Assembly: GCF_014649115.1 (NCBI RefSeq)
Contig: NZ_BMSK01000001.1
Location: 565,121-629,120, forward strand
Source: Streptomyces eurythermus
Lineage (GTDB): Bacteria; Actinomycetota; Actinomycetes; Streptomycetales; Streptomycetaceae
Reading direction: 5' to 3'
DNA length: 64,000 nucleotides
The notes beneath the pieces are model-generated. The model saw only the letters and a program-made list of their open reading frames with translations. It was not told the DNA's origin and did no database searches. How positions within the stretch are numbered: position 1 is the stretch's first letter; each line of letters begins with the position of its first letter. Positions 45,024-54,144 of this stretch are shown here, one piece after another. The position numbers were made by a program, and so were the translations under genes.

Positions 45024-45067
45024 GACTTTGGATCATCACTTGACTTAGACAAAGTCCATTGTAGGAT
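45024..45067 (+). promoter_or_regulatory. Catalase promoter with Fur/CatR-type inverted repeat
   Basis: TTGACT (45040-45045), a 16-bp spacer and TAGGAT (45062-45067) form the promoter. GACTTTG (45024-45030) and CAAAGTC (45050-45056) are perfect inverted arms flanking the -35. ACTTAGACAAAGT (45043-45055) is itself partly palindromic. The position fits an operator of the divergent Fur-like repressor. Confidence 0.7.
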
Positions 45068-45123
45068 CGGGAACGGCTTTGGCCACAGGACAGGACAAGT
45101 CAGTGATGACGCAGGAGGCGCAC

Positions 45124-46575
45124 GTGACGCAGGGACCGCTCACCACGGAGGCCGGGGCTCCGGTCGCCGACAACCAGAACAGCGAGACGGCGGGCGTCGG
45201 CGGGCCGGTCCTCGTCCAGGACCAGCTGCTCCTGGAGAAGCTGGCCCACTTCAACCGGGAGCGGATCCCGGAGCGGGTCGTGCACGCCCGCGGCGCCGGC
45301 GCCTACGGCACCTTCACGGTGACCGCGGACGTCACCCCGTACACGCGTGCCGCCTTCCTCTCCGAGGTCGGCAAGCAGACCGAGGTCTTCCTGCGGTTCT
45401 CGACCGTGGCCGGCAACCTCGGCGCGGCGGACGCCGTGCGTGACCCGCGGGGCTTCGCGGTGAAGTTCTACACCGAGGAGGGCAACTACGACCTCGTCGG
45501 CAACAACACCCCGGTCTTCTTCATCCGGGACGCGATCAAGTTCCCGGACTTCATCCACACCCAGAAGCGCGACCCGTACACCGGCAGCCAGGAAGCCGAC
45601 AACGTGTGGGACTTCTGGTCGCTGTCGCCGGAGTCCACGCACCAGGTGACCTGGCTGTTCGGCGACCGCGGCATCCCGGCGTCGTACCGGCACATGGACG
45701 GCTTCGGCTCGCACACCTTCCAGTGGAACAACGAGGCCGGCGAGGTCTTCTGGGTCAAGTACCACTTCAAGACCGACCAGGGGATCAAGAACCTCACCGC
45801 CGAGGAGGCGGAGATCCTCGCGGGCAAGGACCCCGACTCCCACCAGCGCGACCTGCGCGAGGCGATCGAGCGCGGTCAGTTCCCGAGCTGGACCGTGGGC
45901 GTGCAGATCATGCCGGCGGCCGACGCGGCCACCTACCGCTTCAACCCGTTCGACCTGACCAAGGTGTGGCCGCACGCGGACTACCCGGTCATCGAGATCG
46001 GCAAGCTGGAGCTGAACCGCAACCCGCGCAACATCTTCGCCGAGGTCGAGCAGTCGATCTTCTCCCCGGCGCACTTCGTGCCCGGCATCGGCCCCTCGCC
46101 CGACAAGATGCTCCAGGGCCGGCTGTTCGCCTACGGCGACGCGCACCGCTACCGCGTCGGGATCAACGCCGACCACCTGCCGGTCAACCGCCCGCACGCC
46201 ACCGAGGCGCGCACCAACTCCCGTGACGGCTACCTCTACGACGGCCGGCACGGCGGGGAGAAGAACTACGAGCCGAACAGCTTCGGCGGCCCGCAGCAGA
46301 CCGGCCGCGCGCTGTGGCAGCCGTTCGACGTCAGCGGCGGCACCGGCAACCACCCGACGCCGGTCCACGCCGAGGACAACGACTTCGTCCAGGCGGGCAA
46401 CCTCTACCGGCTGATGACCGAGGCGGAGAAGGAGCGGCTGGTCGCCAACCTGGCCGGCTTCATCGCCAAGGTCACGCGCCAGGACATCGTCGAGCGCGCG
46501 ATCGGCAACTTCCGCAACGCCGACGCCGACTTCGGCAAGCGGCTGGAGGCCGCGGTGCAGGAGCTGCGCGGCTGA
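45124..46575 (+). CDS. katA: Monofunctional haem catalase
   Basis: The 483-aa small-subunit catalase degrades hydrogen peroxide. Visible features are the distal His in [12 protein letters not shown], the Asn/Phe region [18 protein letters not shown], and the proximal haem Tyr in [15 protein letters not shown]. The GTG at 45124 follows AGGAGG at 5-6 nt; upstream in-frame ATGs (45079, 45106) have no such site. It diverges from a Fur-family repressor with an inverted repeat between them, so it is likely peroxide-inducible. A 12-bp stem terminator follows. In S. coelicolor the equivalent enzyme is called CatA. Confidence 0.95.
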   Translation: MTQGPLTTEAGAPVADNQNSETAGVGGPVLVQDQLLLEKLAHFNRERIPERVVHARGAGAYGTFTVTADVTPYTRAAFLSEVGKQTEVFLRFSTVAGNLGAADAVRDPRGFAVKFYTEEGNYDLVGNNTPVFFIRDAIKFPDFIHTQKRDPYTGSQEADNVWDFWSLSPESTHQVTWLFGDRGIPASYRHMDGFGSHTFQWNNEAGEVFWVKYHFKTDQGIKNLTAEEAEILAGKDPDSHQRDLREAIERGQFPSWTVGVQIMPAADAATYRFNPFDLTKVWPHADYPVIEIGKLELNRNPRNIFAEVEQSIFSPAHFVPGIGPSPDKMLQGRLFAYGDAHRYRVGINADHLPVNRPHATEARTNSRDGYLYDGRHGGEKNYEPNSFGGPQQTGRALWQPFDVSGGTGNHPTPVHAEDNDFVQAGNLYRLMTEAEKERLVANLAGFIAKVTRQDIVERAIGNFRNADADFGKRLEAAVQELRG

Positions 46576-46598
46576 GCCGGCCGCTCCCGCGGCTGGGC

Positions 46599-46630
46599 GG
46601 GCCGGACCCACGGTGCTCTGGGTCCGGCCC
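46599..46630 (+). terminator. Terminator after catalase
   Basis: GGGCCGGACCCA (46599-46610) pairs perfectly with TGGGTCCGGCCC (46619-46630). It lies 23 bp after the stop. A second imperfect hairpin (46652-46688) could end the convergent CBS gene. Confidence 0.82.
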
Positions 46631-46698
46631 GTTCGCGCGTTCGGGACACGTGGGCGGGCCGCCGGGGCCGGAACCCGGCGGGCCGCCCGTTCGCGCGC

Positions 46699-47094
46699 TC
46701 AGGAGACGGGGGCGGGCCGCTGGGCCGGGATCCAGCGGCGGACGATGTCGCGGACCGAGACGATCCCGGCCACCTCGCCGTGGTCGAGCACGACCAGGTG
46801 CCGGAAGCCGCCGTGCGCCATGGCGCGGGCCGCCTCCTCCAGCGTCCAGGTCGGGGCGGCGAAGACGATGTCGGTGGTGGTGTGGGCGTGCAGGGGCTCG
46901 GCGTCCGGGTTCTGGCCGAGTCCGACGGATTCGAGGATGTCGCGTTCGGTGAGGATGCCGATGCCGCCGGCGTCCGGATCGAGGACCACGGCGGCGCCGA
47001 CACGGCGGGACGACATCAGGGTGGCTGCCTGGCGGAGGGTGTGGGCGGGGCCGAGGGTGAGGATCACCGTGCTCATGGCGTCACGGACGAGCAT
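46699..47094 (-). CDS. CBS-domain pair protein
   Basis: The 131-aa protein consists of two CBS domains (a Bateman module): VRDAMSTVILTLGPAHTLRQAATLMSSRRVGAAVV and TTDIVFAAPTWTLEEAARAMAHGGFRHLVVLD. These bind adenine nucleotides and usually regulate another protein, but no enzymatic domain is attached. The start follows AGGAGG. It is alone on the minus strand, convergent with catalase. Confidence 0.92.
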   Translation of the reverse strand: MLVRDAMSTVILTLGPAHTLRQAATLMSSRRVGAAVVLDPDAGGIGILTERDILESVGLGQNPDAEPLHAHTTTDIVFAAPTWTLEEAARAMAHGGFRHLVVLDHGEVAGIVSVRDIVRRWIPAQRPAPVS

Positions 47095-47194
47095 GAAGGG
47101 GCCACCTCCTGGGAATCCCGCGAAAGCCCGGGATTCACTTGTTCACAAGTGGGGTGGGCCCAGGGTGACAGGCAAAGGAAGGGTCAACAAGAGG

Positions 47195-47222
47195 GCGCGC
47201 GCCGCTTGTCGACGGCGCGCGC
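47195..47222 (-). terminator. Hairpin terminator after hisN
   Basis: GCGCGCGCCG (47195-47204) pairs perfectly with CGGCGCGCGC (47213-47222), immediately downstream of hisN on the minus strand. Confidence 0.75.
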
Positions 47223-47237
47223 GGGGCAGACCGGCGC

Positions 47238-48038
47238 TCAGCGGCGCGGGCCGAGATACCCCAGCAGCTCGTCGTGCAGCAGGCCGTTGGACGCCGCCGC
47301 GTCGCCGCTGTGCGGGCCCGGACGGCCGTCGAGGCCGGTGAAGGTGCCGCCCGCCTCGGTCACGATGATCGCGTTGGCGGCCATGTCCCACAGGGACAGC
47401 TCCGGTTCGGCGCAGATGTCCACGGCACCCTCCGCGACCATCATGTACGGCCAGAAGTCGCCGTACGCGCGCGTGCGCCACACCTGACGGGTGAGGTCCA
47501 GGAAGCCGTCCAGGCGGCCCCGCTCCTCCCAGCCGGAGAGCGAGGAGTACGCGAAGGAGGCGTCCGCGAGCCCGCCGACGCGGGAGACATGGATCGGGGT
47601 GCCGGCGGCCAGGTCGCGCCCGCTGAAGGCGCCGTGGCCCTTCGCCGCCCACCAGCGGCGGCCGAGGGCGGGGGCGGAGACGACGCCGACGACCGGCTGG
47701 TAGCCGTCCTCCGCCTCCTCCATCAGCGCGATGAGGGTGGCCCACACCGGGACGCCGCGGACGTAGTTCTTGGTGCCGTCGATCGGGTCGACCACCCAGC
47801 GGCGCGGTCCGGTGCCCTCGACGCCGTACTCCTCGCCGAGGACGGCGTCCCGGGGGCGGGCGCGCTGGAGATGGCCGCGGATCAGTTCTTCCGCCGCCTT
47901 GTCCGCTTCGCTCACCGGCGTCATGTCCGGCTTGGTCTCCACCTTCAGGTCGAGGGCCTGGAAGCGGGCCGTGGTGGCGGCGTCGGCCGCGTCCGCGAGG
48001 GCGTGGGCGAGGCGCAGGTCGTCGAGGTAGTCGGGCAT
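47238..48038 (-). CDS. hisN: Histidinol-phosphate phosphatase HisN (inositol monophosphatase family)
   Basis: The 266-aa Mg-dependent phosphatase has the family motifs [22 protein letters not shown] and the C-terminal [16 protein letters not shown]. Inositol monophosphatase-like enzymes of this length in Streptomyces serve histidine biosynthesis; SCO5208 is an experimentally assigned HisN and the context here is the same. The ATG at 48038 has TACCGT 7 nt upstream and no Shine-Dalgarno. It is isolated from other his genes. Assignment to histidinol-phosphate over inositol phosphates rests on that synteny. Confidence 0.9.
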   Translation of the reverse strand: MPDYLDDLRLAHALADAADAATTARFQALDLKVETKPDMTPVSEADKAAEELIRGHLQRARPRDAVLGEEYGVEGTGPRRWVVDPIDGTKNYVRGVPVWATLIALMEEAEDGYQPVVGVVSAPALGRRWWAAKGHGAFSGRDLAAGTPIHVSRVGGLADASFAYSSLSGWEERGRLDGFLDLTRQVWRTRAYGDFWPYMMVAEGAVDICAEPELSLWDMAANAIIVTEAGGTFTGLDGRPGPHSGDAAASNGLLHDELLGYLGPRR

Positions 48039-48190
48039 GTGACGAACGGTATCCGCCGGGCTCGGCGCGGGGCCACAGGGGGCGGCGGGCGGCGGGGCGC
48101 GGTCGGGGCGGTGCGGCCGCCCCCGGCCCGTGGACCGGCGGTCACCACCCCCGTACTTCACCGCACGCCCCCCACACCCCCCGCGAACCC

Positions 48191-48219
48191 TTGACAGTGC
48201 ATACAAGCCCGTCAAATCT
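48191..48219 (+). promoter_or_regulatory. Possible promoter of the TetR gene
   Basis: A consensus -35 TTGACA (48191-48196), a 17-bp spacer and AAATCT (48214-48219) precede the TetR start by 34 bp. The -10 is weak. Confidence 0.5.
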
Positions 48220-48253
48220 GGGCGCTAAGTCACTGTGGCCCAGGGAGGCGCGG

Positions 48254-48910
48254 ATGCCTGCTGCCCGGGAATCGTTGTTGGACGCCGCCTACGCGGCGCT
48301 CGCGCGCCGGCCGTGGCCCGCGGTGCGGATGGTCGACGTGGCCGCGCGGGCCGGGGTGTCCCGGCAGACCCTGTACAACGAGTTCGGCAGCAAGGACGGC
48401 CTGGCGCGGGCGCTGGTGCGGCGGGAGGCCGACGGCTACCTCGCCGGGGTCGAGCGGGCCCTCGCCGGGCCCGCCGAGGCCTGCGACCGGCTCACCGCGG
48501 CCGCCGAGTGGACGGCCGCCGCGGCCCGGGACAACGTGCTGGTGCGGGCCCTGCTCACCGGCTGCTGGACCGAGCGGCTGCCGAGCCCGCCGCTCACCGC
48601 CGCGCACTCCACCGCCACGGTCCCGGCGCAGCGCCGGGCGGACGGGCCGCTGCCGGCGCCCCGCGACTTCGTACGGATCGTCCGGGACCGCGCGGCGACC
48701 GCGCTGGCCGCTCCCGGCACCGCCCCGGCCGAACTGCTGCTCCCGTGCGAACTGGTCGTCCGCCTCGCCCTGTCCTGTGTGGCGGTCCCGCCCGGGGAGG
48801 GCGGCATCGCGGAGCTGGTGCGGGCCGTGCTCCCGCGCCACCTGACCGGACCGGCGCGGCCCTCTAGTGCGCCGACCCCGACAGCTGGAGCCCGATCACC
48901 CCGACGATGA
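48254..48910 (+). CDS. TetR-family transcriptional regulator
   Basis: The 218-aa protein has an N-terminal helix-turn-helix typical of TetR repressors (ESLLDAAYAALARR...VRMVDVAARAGVSRQTLYNEFGSKDGLARALV) and a divergent ligand-binding half. The ATG follows AGGGAGG at 5-6 nt. Its 3' end overlaps the convergent SMR exporter gene by 47 bp, so its last 15 codons are antisense to that gene. A palindrome over the exporter promoter is a candidate operator. The inducing ligand is unknown. Confidence 0.9.
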   Translation: MPAARESLLDAAYAALARRPWPAVRMVDVAARAGVSRQTLYNEFGSKDGLARALVRREADGYLAGVERALAGPAEACDRLTAAAEWTAAAARDNVLVRALLTGCWTERLPSPPLTAAHSTATVPAQRRADGPLPAPRDFVRIVRDRAATALAAPGTAPAELLLPCELVVRLALSCVAVPPGEGGIAELVRAVLPRHLTGPARPSSAPTPTAGARSPRR

Positions 48911-49187
48911 CCAGGCTGATGGAGACGATCTTCAAGGTGGACACCAGATCGCCGAGGAAGACCATGCCGTAGATCGCGGTGCCGGCCGCGCCGATCCCGG
49001 TCCACACGGCGTACGCCGGGCCGACGTCCAGCTTCCTCAGGGACAGCGTCAGCAGACCGAAGCTGCCCAGTGCGAACGACGCGAACGCGATCGTCGGCCA
49101 CAGGCGGGTGAACCCGTGTGAGAGTTTCAGGCACACGGCGAAACCGGTCTCCAATATCCCGGCCACTATGACCAGCAGCCACGCCAT
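48864..49187 (-). CDS. Small multidrug resistance (SugE/Gdx-type) transporter
   Basis: The 107-aa protein has four membrane helices and the SMR signature: MAWLLVIVAGILETGFAVCLKLS with the essential Glu near residue 13, and GPAYAVWTGIGAAGTAIYGM. The GPAYAVWxGIG block with a single subunit gene is typical of the SugE/Gdx branch (guanidinium exporters), but hydrophobic-cation exporters are possible. The start follows GGGAGG. No guanidine riboswitch is visible upstream; instead there is a palindrome over the -10, and the adjacent TetR gene is the obvious regulator. Confidence 0.92.
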   Translation of the reverse strand: MAWLLVIVAGILETGFAVCLKLSHGFTRLWPTIAFASFALGSFGLLTLSLRKLDVGPAYAVWTGIGAAGTAIYGMVFLGDLVSTLKIVSISLVIVGVIGLQLSGSAH

Positions 49188-49221
49188 GTGCTGTCCTCCC
49201 GTTGGATCCGGATCTCCGGCT

Positions 49222-49243
49222 CGGTGTGATTATGCACTCACCG
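49222..49243 (-). promoter_or_regulatory. Palindromic operator candidate over the SMR promoter
   Basis: Outer arms CGGTG/CACCG (49222-49226, 49239-49243) and inner GTG/CAC pairs give a 22-bp imperfect palindrome. The minus-strand CATAAT (49234-49229), a likely -10 of the exporter gene, lies inside it. Binding of the neighbouring TetR protein here is inference. Confidence 0.5.
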
Positions 49244-49272
49244 CATTGATGCTCGGGCAAACAACGCGGGAC

Positions 49273-50283
49273 TCAGTCGCCTTCCCGCCGCTCCCGCGTG
49301 GCCAGCAGCCGGCGCAGGGAGTACAGCCGAGCCGGGTCGGCGTGCCCGTCCGCCACCCACGCGTCCAGCGCGCAGTCCGGCTCGTCGTGGCTGCACGCGC
49401 GCGGGCAGCCCGCGGTGCCCGGTTCGAGGTCCGGGAAGGCGTGGATCACCCGGGAGGGATCGATGTGGGCGAGCCCGAAGGACCGCACGCCCGGGGTGTC
49501 GATCACCCAGCCGTCCGCACCGGCCAGCGGCAGCGCGAGCGCGGAGGTGGTGGTGTGCCGGCCCCGGCCCGTCACCGCGTTGACCAGTCCCGTCGTCCGC
49601 CGGCGCTCCTCCGGCACCAGCGCGTTGACCAGGGTCGTCTTGCCGACGCCGGAGTGCCCCACGAACGCCGTGATCTTGCCGTTCAGGTGGGTGCGCACCC
49701 GGTCCGCCGCGTCGCCGTTCTCCAGCTCCTCCCGGCTGGTGACGACGTAGGGGATGTCCAGGTCGCCGTACAGCTCCAGCAGCTTGTCCGGCGGGGCCAG
49801 GTCCGACTTGGTCAGCACCAGCAGCGGCTCCAGGCCGCCGTCGTAGGCCGCGACCAGACAGCGGTCGACGAGGCGGGGCCGGGGCTCGGGGTCGGCCAGG
49901 GCGGTGACGATGGCCAGCTGGTCGGCGTTGGCGACGACCACGCGCTCGTAGGGGTCGTCGTCGTCGGCCGTGCGCCGCAGCACCGACGAGCGCTCCTCGA
50001 TGCGGACGATCCGGGCGAGGGTGTCCTTCTTGCCGGACAGGTCCCCGACCAGGGCCACCCGGTCGCCCACGACGGCCGCCTTGCGGCCCAGCTCGCGGGC
50101 CTTCATCGCCAGCACGGGCCGGTCGTCCACCAGGCAGGTCAGGCGGCCCCGGTCGACGGTGAGGACCATGCCCTCGGCGGCGTCCTCGTGCTTGGGCCGG
50201 ATGTTGGTGCGCGGCCGGTTGCCCTTGCGGTTGGGGCGGCTGCGGATGTCGTCCTCGTCGGTGTGCTTGCCGTAGCGGCGCAT
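49273..50283 (-). CDS. rsgA: Ribosome small-subunit GTPase RsgA
   Basis: The 336-aa circularly permuted GTPase assists late maturation of the 30S subunit. The GTPase motifs appear in permuted order: TKSD (G4) before GHSGVGKTTL (G1) and DTPG (G3). An N-terminal OB fold and a C-terminal zinc motif (CPRACSHDEPDC) frame them. The ATG at 50283 lies 11 bp after aroA on the same strand, so both are co-transcribed. An upstream in-frame start at 50319 would run into aroA. Confidence 0.94.
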   Translation of the reverse strand: MRRYGKHTDEDDIRSRPNRKGNRPRTNIRPKHEDAAEGMVLTVDRGRLTCLVDDRPVLAMKARELGRKAAVVGDRVALVGDLSGKKDTLARIVRIEERSSVLRRTADDDDPYERVVVANADQLAIVTALADPEPRPRLVDRCLVAAYDGGLEPLLVLTKSDLAPPDKLLELYGDLDIPYVVTSREELENGDAADRVRTHLNGKITAFVGHSGVGKTTLVNALVPEERRRTTGLVNAVTGRGRHTTTSALALPLAGADGWVIDTPGVRSFGLAHIDPSRVIHAFPDLEPGTAGCPRACSHDEPDCALDAWVADGHADPARLYSLRRLLATRERREGD

Positions 50284-50294
50284 GGCGTACGTCC

Positions 50295-51611
50295 CTACTG
50301 CCCGAGCATCCCGGTCCACAGCTCGGGGAAGTCCGGGAGGGTCTTCGCGGTCGTCGCCACGTTCTCGATCCGCACGCCCGGCACCGCCAGGCCGATGATC
50401 GCACCGGCGGTGGCCATGCGGTGGTCCTCGTAGGTGTGGAAGGTCCCGCCGTGCAGCGGGCGCGGGCGGATGTGCAGGCCGTCGGCGGTCTCCGTGACAT
50501 CGCCGCCCAGCTCGTTGATCTCCTTGGTGAGCGCGGCCAGCCGGTCCGTCTCGTGCAGCCGCAGATGGGCCACGCCCCGCAGGGTGGACGGCGAGTCGGC
50601 GAGCGCGGCCACCGCCGCGATGCCCGGGGTCAGCTCGCCCACGTCACCCAGGTCCACGTCGATGCCGTGGATCGCCCCCGAGCCGGTGAACACCAGCCCG
50701 AACTCGGTGAGTTCGCAGGAACCGCCCATCTCGGTGAAGATCTCCCGCAGCCGGTCACCCGGCTGGGTGGTGCGGGCCGGCCAGTCCGGGATCAGCACCT
50801 TGCCGCCGGTCACCAGGGCCGCCGCCAGGAACGGCTGCGCGTTGGACAGGTCCGGCTCGATGGTCAGGTCCCGGCCGAGCAGCGCGCCCGGCGTCACCCG
50901 CCACACGTTGGGCTCGCCGCCCGACTCCGGGGTGTCCACCTGGGCCCCGACCGCGCGCAGCATGTCCACCGTCATCCGGATGTGCGGCATCGAGGGCAGG
51001 GTCGCGCCGGTGTGGCGGACCTCCACGCCCTGGTTGAAGCGCGGGCCGGACAGCAGCAGAGCCGAGACGAACTGGGAGGACGAGGAGGCGTCGACCGACA
51101 CCGGGCCGCCGTCCAGGGCCCCGCCGCCGTGCACGGTCAGCGGCAGCGCGCCCCGGCCGTCGTCGTCGATCCGGGCGCCCAGCTGCCGCAGCGCGTCGAT
51201 CACACCGTTCAGGGGGCGCTCGTACGACCGGGGGTCCCCGTCGAACCGGATCGGGCCGTCGGCCAGCGCGGCCACCGGCGGCAGGAACCGCATCACCGTG
51301 CCCGCGTTGCCGACGTCCACCGTGGCGGGGCCGCGCAGCCCCGTGGGCAGCACCCGCCAGGCCTCGCCGGTGCCGTCCGGACCGACCCCCTCCTCGATCT
51401 CCACGCCCATGGCCCGCAGCGCACCGGCCATCAGCAGGGTGTCGCGGGACCGCAGCGGGCGGCGCAGCCAGCCCGGCTCGGAGGCCAGGGCGGCGAGGAC
51501 CAGGGCGCGGTTGGTGACCGACTTGGACCCCGGCACGTGGACCGTCGCGTCGACGGCTCCGCTCGCGTGCGGGGCGGGCCAGAGGGCGGTGGAGGAGCTG
51601 TTCGGGGCCAT
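50295..51611 (-). CDS. aroA: 3-phosphoshikimate 1-carboxyvinyltransferase (EPSP synthase)
   Basis: The 438-aa enzyme joins shikimate 3-phosphate and PEP in aromatic amino acid synthesis. It has [16 protein letters not shown] (phosphate-binding Lys-Ser), [13 protein letters not shown] (PEP loop), [17 protein letters not shown] and [20 protein letters not shown] lies 6 nt before the ATG with no Shine-Dalgarno, suggesting a leaderless transcript in addition to read-through from the M50 gene 28 bp upstream. rsgA follows 11 bp downstream. Confidence 0.96.
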   Translation of the reverse strand: MAPNSSSTALWPAPHASGAVDATVHVPGSKSVTNRALVLAALASEPGWLRRPLRSRDTLLMAGALRAMGVEIEEGVGPDGTGEAWRVLPTGLRGPATVDVGNAGTVMRFLPPVAALADGPIRFDGDPRSYERPLNGVIDALRQLGARIDDDGRGALPLTVHGGGALDGGPVSVDASSSSQFVSALLLSGPRFNQGVEVRHTGATLPSMPHIRMTVDMLRAVGAQVDTPESGGEPNVWRVTPGALLGRDLTIEPDLSNAQPFLAAALVTGGKVLIPDWPARTTQPGDRLREIFTEMGGSCELTEFGLVFTGSGAIHGIDVDLGDVGELTPGIAAVAALADSPSTLRGVAHLRLHETDRLAALTKEINELGGDVTETADGLHIRPRPLHGGTFHTYEDHRMATAGAIIGLAVPGVRIENVATTAKTLPDFPELWTGMLGQ

Positions 51612-51639
51612 GGGGCCACTTTATAAGGAGGGCCCGGGG

Positions 51640-52362
51640 TCAACCTTCCAGCAGCCAGCGGCCGCCGCCGATGAGCGAGCACAGCGACACCGCGTGGAAC
51701 AGCAGCAGCCACAGGCCCGCCGGTACGTGCGTCAGCCGGGACAGCTGGTCGGCGTCCGAGTCGCCCGCGCCGCCCCGGGACCGCCTGGCCTGGAGTTCGA
51801 ACGCCGGCCGGACCCCGCCGAGCAGCAGGAACCACACCACCGCGTACCCGAACGCCGCCTGCACCTGCGGCGGCGCCAGCCAGGACACCAGCAGGAACGT
51901 GCCGCCGGCCAGGACCACGGTCAGCACGCCGTAGGCGTTGCGGATCATCACCAGCATCGCCAGCAGCAGCGCGGTCGCCGCCCACAGCAGCAGGGTGATC
52001 CGGTCGGCCGCGAGCAGCGCGGCCCCGCCGAGGCCCAGCAGGGAGGGGGCCGGATAGCCGGCGGCGGCGGTCAGGATCATGCCGGCCCCGTACGGCTTGC
52101 CCCGGCTCACGGTGAGGCCGCTGGTGTCGGAGTGCAGCCGGATGCCGGTGAGCTGCCGGCCGGTGAGCAGGGCGAGCAGTCCGTGGCCGCCCTCGTGCGC
52201 GATGGTGATCGCGTTGCGGGATATCCGCCACACCGGGTGCGGGACCACGACGGCCAGCGCGGCGGCGCACGTGGCCAGCACGACCCACAGGGCCGGGGCG
52301 GTCTGGGTGCCGGTGAGCCGGTCCCAGAGGTCGGGCAGCGCGGTGGCGGCGAGGCTGTCCAT
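51640..52362 (-). CDS. M50-family membrane metalloprotease-like protein
   Basis: The 240-aa protein has about six membrane helices and the zinc motif HEGGH in AITIAHEGGHGLLALLTGR. It matches the short actinobacterial M50 family (SpoIVFB-like core without a PDZ domain). An Asp third ligand is not obvious to me. The ATG at 52362 follows AGGGAG at 12 nt, rather far; the frame is open to 52410. aroA and rsgA follow in the same direction. Its substrate is unknown. Confidence 0.85.
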   Translation of the reverse strand: MDSLAATALPDLWDRLTGTQTAPALWVVLATCAAALAVVVPHPVWRISRNAITIAHEGGHGLLALLTGRQLTGIRLHSDTSGLTVSRGKPYGAGMILTAAAGYPAPSLLGLGGAALLAADRITLLLWAATALLLAMLVMIRNAYGVLTVVLAGGTFLLVSWLAPPQVQAAFGYAVVWFLLLGGVRPAFELQARRSRGGAGDSDADQLSRLTHVPAGLWLLLFHAVSLCSLIGGGRWLLEG

Positions 52363-52412
52363 GTCCGGTGACGGCTCCCTGTTGTCGTGTCGGGTCTGGC
52401 AGTGTGGCACTT

Positions 52413-53228
52413 ATGTGCGGACGGTATGCATCGAGTCGTGGGCCCGAGGATCTCGCAGGCGTCTTCGAGGTCGAGAAATGGGAGCCCGAGGAGACCCTGG
52501 AGCCGGACTACAACGTGGCGCCGACCAAGGAGGTCTACGCCGTCCTGGACCGCCCCTTGAAAGACGCGGAATCGCCGCGTCCGGTTCGCCAGCTGCGCAA
52601 GCTCACGTGGGGACTGGTCCCGTCCTGGGCCAAGAGCCCCGAGGGCGGCGCCCGGATGATCAACGCCCGCGCGGAGACCGTGCACGAGAAGCCCGCCTAC
52701 CGCCGCGCCTTCGCCGCCCGCCGCTGCATCCTGCCCGCCGACGGCTACTACGAGTGGGTCACCGGCGAGCAGGAGCGCGAGCTGGAGGTCGAGGGGAAGA
52801 AGAAGCGGCCCCGCAAGCAGCCGTACTTCGTGCTGCCCGCCGACGGCTCGGTGTTCGCGATGGCCGGACTGTACGAGTTCTGGCGCGACCGGACCCTGCC
52901 CGACGACCACCCCCGCGCCTGGTGGGTCACCTGCTCGGTGATCACCACCGAGGCCGAGCGGACCCCGCTCGCCGTCGCCCCCGCCGAGGGCCCCCGCTCC
53001 CTCGCCGACATCCACCCCCGGATGCCGCTGATGCTCACCCCCGACCGCTGGGACGCCTGGCTCGACCCCGCCCGCACCGACCCCGACGCCCTGCGCGACC
53101 TGCTCGCCCCGCCCCCGCCCGGCCTGATGCGCGCCTACCCGGTCTCCACGGCCGTCAGCAACGTCCGCAACAACGGCCCGGAGCTGCTGAAGGAGCTGGA
53201 GGCACCGGAAGAGGGCACACTCTTCTGA
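52413..53228 (+). CDS. SRAP-domain DNA-protein crosslink protein (HMCES/YedK family)
   Basis: The 271-aa protein begins MCGRYA, so Cys2 becomes the catalytic N terminus after Met removal. SRAP proteins use it to form a stable thiazolidine crosslink with abasic sites in single-stranded DNA. The supporting residues NARAET (E88), CILPADGYYEW and the His of HPRMPLML are all present. The start is fixed by the need for Cys2 and by CAGTGT 7 nt upstream. TTGTCG 18 nt before that -10 resembles a damage promoter with one extra spacer base. It diverges from the M50 gene. Confidence 0.95.
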   Translation: MCGRYASSRGPEDLAGVFEVEKWEPEETLEPDYNVAPTKEVYAVLDRPLKDAESPRPVRQLRKLTWGLVPSWAKSPEGGARMINARAETVHEKPAYRRAFAARRCILPADGYYEWVTGEQERELEVEGKKKRPRKQPYFVLPADGSVFAMAGLYEFWRDRTLPDDHPRAWWVTCSVITTEAERTPLAVAPAEGPRSLADIHPRMPLMLTPDRWDAWLDPARTDPDALRDLLAPPPPGLMRAYPVSTAVSNVRNNGPELLKELEAPEEGTLF

Positions 53229-53229
53229 C

Positions 53230-53886
53230 GTGACGGATGTGACACACGTGACCGACGTGACCACCGAGACGGTCGCCACGGAGGCCGGGGACGCCCGGAT
53301 CACCTGGCACCCGGCGAGCAAGGCGCGGCTGGTGCTGGCCGTGAGCCATGGCGCGGGCGGCGGCATCGAGGCCCGCGACCTCCAGGCGCTCGCCGGCGCG
53401 CTGCCCGCCCACGGCGTGACCGTCGCCCTCGTCGAGCAGCCCTGGCGGGTGGCCGGCAAGAAGGTCGCGCCCGCGCCGAAGACCCTGGACACCGGATGGC
53501 GCGGCGTGTGGCCCGCGCTCACCCGGCCCGGCCTGCCGGTGATCTCCGGCGGCCGCAGCGCGGGCGCCCGGGTCGCCTGCCGCACGGCGGCCGGACTGGG
53601 CGCGCACGCCGTGCTCGCCCTGAGCTTCCCGCTGCACCCGCCGGGCAAGCCGGAGAAGTCCCGCGCCGAGGAACTGCTGGGCGCCGGTGTGCCCACGCTG
53701 GTGGTGCAGGGCGGCAACGACCCCTTCGGGAAGCCGGCCGAGTTCCCCCCGGGCGATCACGGCCTGGTCGAGGTGCCCTGGGCCGATCACGGCCTCGCCG
53801 TGCCCAAGCGCGCGGAGATCACCGGGGAGAGGGCGCTGGAGATCGTCACCGAAGCGGTCCGGCAGTGGGTCGCGTCACTCGGGTGA
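53230..53886 (+). CDS. Alpha/beta-hydrolase of the TEX30/KANL3-like group
   Basis: The 218-aa protein has LAVSHGAGGGIEARD (oxyanion loop), the nucleophile elbow GGRSAGARVA, and a distal His in WADHGLAVP. These are typical of small dienelactone-hydrolase-like proteins of the KANL3/Tex30 group. The GTG at 53230 lies 1 bp after the SRAP stop, so the genes are co-transcribed. The first residues repeat the TDVT unit, because the DNA repeats GTGACCGACGT-like units. Substrate unknown. Confidence 0.86.
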   Translation: MTDVTHVTDVTTETVATEAGDARITWHPASKARLVLAVSHGAGGGIEARDLQALAGALPAHGVTVALVEQPWRVAGKKVAPAPKTLDTGWRGVWPALTRPGLPVISGGRSAGARVACRTAAGLGAHAVLALSFPLHPPGKPEKSRAEELLGAGVPTLVVQGGNDPFGKPAEFPPGDHGLVEVPWADHGLAVPKRAEITGERALEIVTEAVRQWVASLG

Positions 53887-53891
53887 CCCCG

Positions 53892-53917
53892 GGAATGCCG
53901 GGCGGCGGCCCGCTGTT
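53892..53917 (+). promoter_or_regulatory. Sigma-R autoregulatory promoter (sigR p2)
   Basis: GGAAT (53892-53896), 18 bases, GTT (53915-53917) is an exact sigma-R promoter 63 bp before the ATG at 53980. In S. coelicolor the inducible sigRp2 transcript encodes the longer, unstable sigma-R'. The same layout is seen here. Confidence 0.9.
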
Positions 53918-53979
53918 GAGAGCGTCAGAAGTGCCGAAGTCCCGGCACCGACGTCGTAGCACGAGAGGAAGTCCGCCGC

Positions 53980-54144
53980 ATGGGTTCGACCATCTGCCCG
54001 AGCCGCCGCAGCGCCGCTGACCTGGACTGGTCCGTGCTGCACGCGGCCAAGACGGCCCCTATTCGAGCGGCGGCGGGTACCGGTCGTGTTCTATCCTCCG
54101 AAACGAGTGGGATCGGCTTCGGTCCCGCCCGGGATCTTGAGGAG
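53980..54144 (+). other. N-terminal extension coding for unstable sigma-R'
   Basis: An ATG at 53980 with GAGAGGAAG upstream reads in frame into sigR and adds exactly 55 residues, the length known for the S. coelicolor sigma-R' isoform. TATCCT at 54092-54097, inside this extension, is a candidate -10 for the constitutive p1 promoter, though no convincing -35 accompanies it. Confidence 0.8.

Noticed and set aside
49188..49272. Guanidine riboswitch before the SugE/Gdx-type gene
   Set aside because: The short upstream region contains only a palindrome over the -10 and a ribosome site; I see none of the conserved guanidine-I, -II or -III elements.
52382..52405. TTGTCGTGT followed after 9 bases by CAGTGT upstream of the SRAP gene
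   Set aside because: The spacer is one base too long and the 9-mer is imperfect. The gene function makes it tempting, so it is noted but not counted among the four sites.
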